Translations under genes and position numbers: made by a program | The notes under the pieces: generated by a model | Databases searched by the model: none | Seen by the model: only the letters and a program-made list of their open reading frames with translations | What the model was told of the DNA's origin: nothing | Shown: positions 60,786 to 64,000 of the stretch, piece after piece | Layout: the number at the start of each line of letters is the position of its first letter | How positions within the stretch are numbered: the stretch's first letter is position 1 | Assembly (NCBI GenBank): GCA_030407315.1 | Contig: JALQPE010000211.1 | Location: 124,001 to 188,000 of the forward strand | Reading direction: 5' to 3' | Origin: Asparagopsis taxiformis | Taxonomy: Eukaryota > Rhodophyta > Florideophyceae > Bonnemaisoniales > Bonnemaisoniaceae | DNA: 64,000 nucleotides

Positions 60786-63206
60786 TCATTTTGCTACCGC
60801 ACCCAACTTGAATGAATACACTCGCACTGAAAGATCCTCACTAGCCACGCCAAGCTGTAACTGCTCAAGCTCCGCACCCACAGACTCGAGATTAGGCCGC
60901 CATTGCAAGCGAGTTATACGTGCTCCACAACGTAAATCTGGATCGACCTGGAACAATGATTTCAGAATTGGAGCAGACTCGTTTGCCTGGGTCAAATTAG
61001 TCTCTATCGAGAATACCTGGATGGTGCCATTTTCGAGTCCAACGGCAATGATGTCACGTGCATTTTCCAAATCTGTATGTATCGACGCACTGTCCACCGC
61101 AGAAACTCCTGAACTGAACTTTTCCTTGAGTAACTCTGTTGTTCGATTTGGTTGTCCATCTCCCTCTCTGACTTCAAACACTTTCAAGCACTTGTCGCGA
61201 CCTCCAGTTGCAAAGTAGCGATCTTGTAATATCCAACAACACGTATAGATGAGACGAGAATGAGCGCCTTTGGCATGCATTACCCTTTTATAGGCGAACC
61301 TTGCCTCAGGAGCAGTTCTTCGAAACACGACAGCTGAGCGGTCACGCGAAACCGACAGTAAGTAACAGCCGTTCATCGAGAATCGAAGTTGATTGACAGT
61401 TAGTTCGTGCGCATCCAATCTCCCACACTCCACACCACTCTTTACGTCCCAGAGAAATATTGTTGCGTCTTTTGCAGCCTGCGCACGACATGCAGATGCC
61501 ATGACACCGTTTGTTATGTCGACAGATACGCAGGATATTTCATTTCCGTGACCGTAAAGTTTGGCTACCTCGGGCCACAGTCGATTCTGTTTGAGCTCTT
61601 CCTCCAATGGGGCTATTGATGACGCACGGCTAGCTCCAAACGACGATATCGTCATGTCAGACAGGTTGTTGTCCGCGGGTTCATCCTTTGCACCCTCAGC
61701 AGCAAAAACAGCCTTGTTCGATAAACCCAATTCAGGAACGCATGCACCTAATGGCTGAGCTGAGCTGGGATTTATAGCGCTCTCTCCGGGGGTTGCAAAC
61801 TGGCCTGGAGCATCAAAAACACGCAGCATTCTTTCCTCACCACCTGACACGTACCTCCTCCCCTCAGCATCACAGAATGCAGCTGCAAACAAAGAATGTC
61901 CGTGAACTTGTGGACGCGCCCACTCAACAAATCTAGTTTCTCCTCCCTCATCAACTTCTGCAAAAATCCGCGAAGTTTTATCTGTACTAACAGATAACAA
62001 ATATCTTCCTCGAGGTTCCCACTCAAGGTCCATTACTGGGCCGAAATGGCCACCTGGTGCGCTATGTGCAATGTAGGCGTATGAAGTGGAAAGATCATCT
62101 GTGCCAGGCTCTGCACGCCATAGATGGAGTGCGCCACCAAAATTGTGTCCAAGGACGACGCGAGCATCTTGAGTTACGAATGATGCTCCGAAAAATCCTA
62201 AAGCGTGTGCAGACGCTCCACCCATGAGTCCAAAACGTGCCGCGCAATGCCACACGTTATTCGTGGCGGTCCAAACAGCGACACTGCAGTCCATGGAAGA
62301 CGTTACAAGATGCGGGCTGCCTTCTTGTGCGAAAGATACAGAATGTACAGGAGCTGTATGTTCATCTAAGAGCGCAACAGGAGATATAGACCACACAGAA
62401 GAGTCCAGCGTAAGAGGCTTTGCACCTTCTGGGAGCGTGTCTCCTGCCGGTGCAATATGCCATATTCTTGCAGTTGTGTCTTTGGACGCGCTTGCAAGAT
62501 GGAATGCATCAGTGGACGGACCTTGTGATGAAAAGCCCAGAGAGCGGATCCAATCGCGATGCCCGTCGACGATTGTTACGGGCGTTAGAGTATGTTGCGG
62601 GATGGTGAGTGCTTGAAATAATCGGATGCGACGGTCTGTGCCACCAACTGCAAGAAGGGTGCAATGGGTAGAAATTGGACGTATCGCGATACATTCTGGG
62701 AGTACCTCACGGCCGTCTGGCGTCATACCGAGATTGCACCCTGCGGTTCGCGGAGCATTTTGGGAAATGTCATCCAGGACAGCGTGTAAAACAGAGCCAT
62801 CAGTAGCGGTGGTTGCTAATTGTAAGTCGGAAGCGGTAGATATTGCGTCCAGAGCGATACAGGATGTAGAGTGAAGAGCCCAGTTACAACGCGCTGTCCA
62901 TTTTGGGGTATCGGCGCTTGAGATTCGTGTCCAGATAACTATTCGTCCATCAGAGGATGCCGCTAGAAGTACTGGGATATCAGAGTGAGAGATGAGTTTC
63001 ACAGAGGTAATTGAGGATTGGTGGGCGGGGAGTGCAGCAATTACTTTTGGTGTTGTGTCAAAATTGGAAAGGATATGGATGTTTGATGAGGTGGCATAAG
63101 CACCTAATTTGTAGAATGGAAGGGTTGTCAGAGCTCCAGGTTTCCTGTTACAGGCTGCTGAGGAGAAAGTGAGAGTTGGAGGTTGCAGACTTGATGGAGA
63201 AGGCAT
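60786..63206 (-). CDS. ELP2: Elongator complex subunit ELP2 (double WD40 propeller)
   Basis: 806 residues, the normal length. Repeated WD units span the whole chain, e.g. LLAASSDGRIVIWTRI, VDGHRDWIRSLGFS, LDEHTAPVHSVSFAQEGSPHLVTSSMDCSVAVW and VMDLEWEPRGRYLLSVSTDKTSRIF. The diagnostic ELP2 hinge is LWPEVAKLYGHGNEISCVSVDITNGVMASACRAQAAKDATIFLWDV (around residues 540-590), close to the animal LWPEVQKLYGHGYE. ELP2 belongs to the ELP1-ELP2-ELP3 core that modifies wobble uridine of tRNAs. Its start faces the start of the dehydrogenase gene across about 330 bp. Confidence 0.96.
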   Translation of the reverse strand: MPSPSSLQPPTLTFSSAACNRKPGALTTLPFYKLGAYATSSNIHILSNFDTTPKVIAALPAHQSSITSVKLISHSDIPVLLAASSDGRIVIWTRISSADTPKWTARCNWALHSTSCIALDAISTASDLQLATTATDGSVLHAVLDDISQNAPRTAGCNLGMTPDGREVLPECIAIRPISTHCTLLAVGGTDRRIRLFQALTIPQHTLTPVTIVDGHRDWIRSLGFSSQGPSTDAFHLASASKDTTARIWHIAPAGDTLPEGAKPLTLDSSVWSISPVALLDEHTAPVHSVSFAQEGSPHLVTSSMDCSVAVWTATNNVWHCAARFGLMGGASAHALGFFGASFVTQDARVVLGHNFGGALHLWRAEPGTDDLSTSYAYIAHSAPGGHFGPVMDLEWEPRGRYLLSVSTDKTSRIFAEVDEGGETRFVEWARPQVHGHSLFAAAFCDAEGRRYVSGGEERMLRVFDAPGQFATPGESAINPSSAQPLGACVPELGLSNKAVFAAEGAKDEPADNNLSDMTISSFGASRASSIAPLEEELKQNRLWPEVAKLYGHGNEISCVSVDITNGVMASACRAQAAKDATIFLWDVKSGVECGRLDAHELTVNQLRFSMNGCYLLSVSRDRSAVVFRRTAPEARFAYKRVMHAKGAHSRLIYTCCWILQDRYFATGGRDKCLKVFEVREGDGQPNRTTELLKEKFSSGVSAVDSASIHTDLENARDIIAVGLENGTIQVFSIETNLTQANESAPILKSLFQVDPDLRCGARITRLQWRPNLESVGAELEQLQLGVASEDLSVRVYSFKLGAVAK

Positions 63207-63540
63207 TTTGAAGCGCTAACTGCAATAGATGAAGGGAGTCTGGCAGTCGTGTAACAGTAAAAGAAGCGATCAACTTCTTCGCGGCGGATCAATGAGAGCT
63301 ATACAAAGTTTCATGGATTGCTACACTTTAATTGGGCATATTTCTAGAAATTGGCAAACTTTAATGATAAACTAATTTAATAGCTGCGATGCACAATCTG
63401 CGCGAATTGAGTAAAATCTCTCTCCGTCAATTAAGCGTTCTTTCGCAATGCCAGTCCTTTAATCGCACTCAACAACATCCGCTCTCACTACATCGGCACA
63501 CCAACTTTCCAGAAATCTCACGCATTTCTCCAACTGCATC
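63207..63540. other. Divergent intergenic region
   Basis: About 330 bp between ELP2 and the dehydrogenase, AT-rich in the middle. It carries both promoters; no element recognised. Confidence 0.3.
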
Positions 63541-64000
63541 ATGTCTCGCGTGTTAATCACAGGTGGATCAGGCTTCCTCGGCCGTCATCTCGTCGATCAT
63601 CTTCAAGCGCTTCCGAATCCACCTGAACAAATCGTTGTGTTCGATTTGCGTCGATACGAACACCATAACCCAGCTACCACATCCTCCATAACGGTGTGCA
63701 CTGGCACCATCACACAAATCGGTGACGTAGTTGCCGCTTGCCGCGATGTAGAAGTCGTATACCATTGTGTGTCGGCCGATCCACTCGATAATCGCAACGA
63801 GACGCTAATGTGGAGTGTTAATGTGGAGGGCACCAAGAATGTAATCGAAGCTTGTAAGCAATGCAATGTGCCTAAACTAGTGTTTGTCTCGTCCGCGTCT
63901 GTTATTTTTGATGGAAACCATATGATCAATGTCGATGAGACTGTCCCGTATCCGCAGAAATTTCAGGATTACTATTCGAAGACTAAGGCAGAAGCCGAGA
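63541..64000 (+). CDS. 3beta-hydroxysteroid dehydrogenase/isomerase-type SDR, 5' part
   Basis: 153 codons to the window edge, frame still open. MSRVLITGGSGFLGRHLVDHL carries the NAD-binding GGxGFLG motif of extended SDRs, then VVFDLRRYE, the VVYHCVSADPLDN segment, NVEGTKNVIEACKQ and LVFVSSASVIFDG. The last codons give YYSKTKAEAE, the catalytic YxxxK. The pattern fits 3beta-HSD-like enzymes, including the sterol-4alpha-carboxylate 3-dehydrogenase NSDHL/ERG26 of sterol synthesis. The substrate cannot be settled from the N-terminal half. Confidence 0.85.
   Translation, partial: MSRVLITGGSGFLGRHLVDHLQALPNPPEQIVVFDLRRYEHHNPATTSSITVCTGTITQIGDVVAACRDVEVVYHCVSADPLDNRNETLMWSVNVEGTKNVIEACKQCNVPKLVFVSSASVIFDGNHMINVDETVPYPQKFQDYYSKTKAEAE

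Overview
This is nuclear DNA from a unicellular photosynthetic eukaryote, most likely a mesophilic red alga (Rhodophyta). It is gene dense: about 36 protein genes in 64 kb, on both strands. Most are single-exon. Eight have short GT-AG introns of 74-122 nt that I could place by joining homologous blocks. Plastid proteins are encoded here (VIPP1, plastid ribosomal protein L10, an NTT-type ATP/ADP carrier, hydroxymethylbilane synthase, chloroplast glutamyl peptidase). They sit beside mitochondrial (intermediate peptidase, SelO), peroxisomal (PEX14), secretory (two p24 proteins) and chromatin genes (EED, an LSD1-like oxidase). Several plastid precursors share an aromatic A-F-[VIL] motif close to the start, as known for red algal and glaucophyte transit peptides. 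The red-alga assignment is an inference; the exact genus cannot be read from the sequence.

Layout: 0-9 kb: a partial basic ORF, a photolyase-like/alpha-beta hydrolase fusion, an unknown putative thylakoid-lumen protein, 14-3-3, and two tandem p24 cargo receptors. 9-19.5 kb: VIPP1, YAE1, SelO, a small ORF, a 1012-aa disordered repeat protein, a SEL1-repeat protein and VPS25. 20-34 kb: mitochondrial intermediate peptidase, 5-oxoprolinase, a TPX2-like protein, an OTUD6-type deubiquitinase diverging from CSN6, and a TRF/telobox Myb protein. 34-47 kb: plastid ATP/ADP carrier, glutamyl peptidase, DBR1, EED, plastid L10, an RPP38/L7Ae protein and tubulin cofactor A (four exons). 47-54.4 kb: a GlmU-type nucleotidyltransferase, PEX14 and an LSD1-like oxidase. 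54.4-56.4 kb is the longest gene-poor stretch and holds a perfect 19-bp inverted repeat. 56.4-64 kb: a convergent pair of paralogous secreted Cys-rich proteins, hydroxymethylbilane synthase, ELP2, and the start of a 3beta-HSD-type dehydrogenase cut by the window end.

No operons, CRISPR arrays or intact mobile elements are seen. The most novel-looking items are the putative Tat-targeted plastid protein with an ADP-ribosyltransferase-like motif set (2976-3701), the convergent Cys-rich secreted pair (56.4-58.6 kb), the TRF-like telobox protein (31.3-33.4 kb) and the four-fold repeat protein (13.7-16.8 kb).
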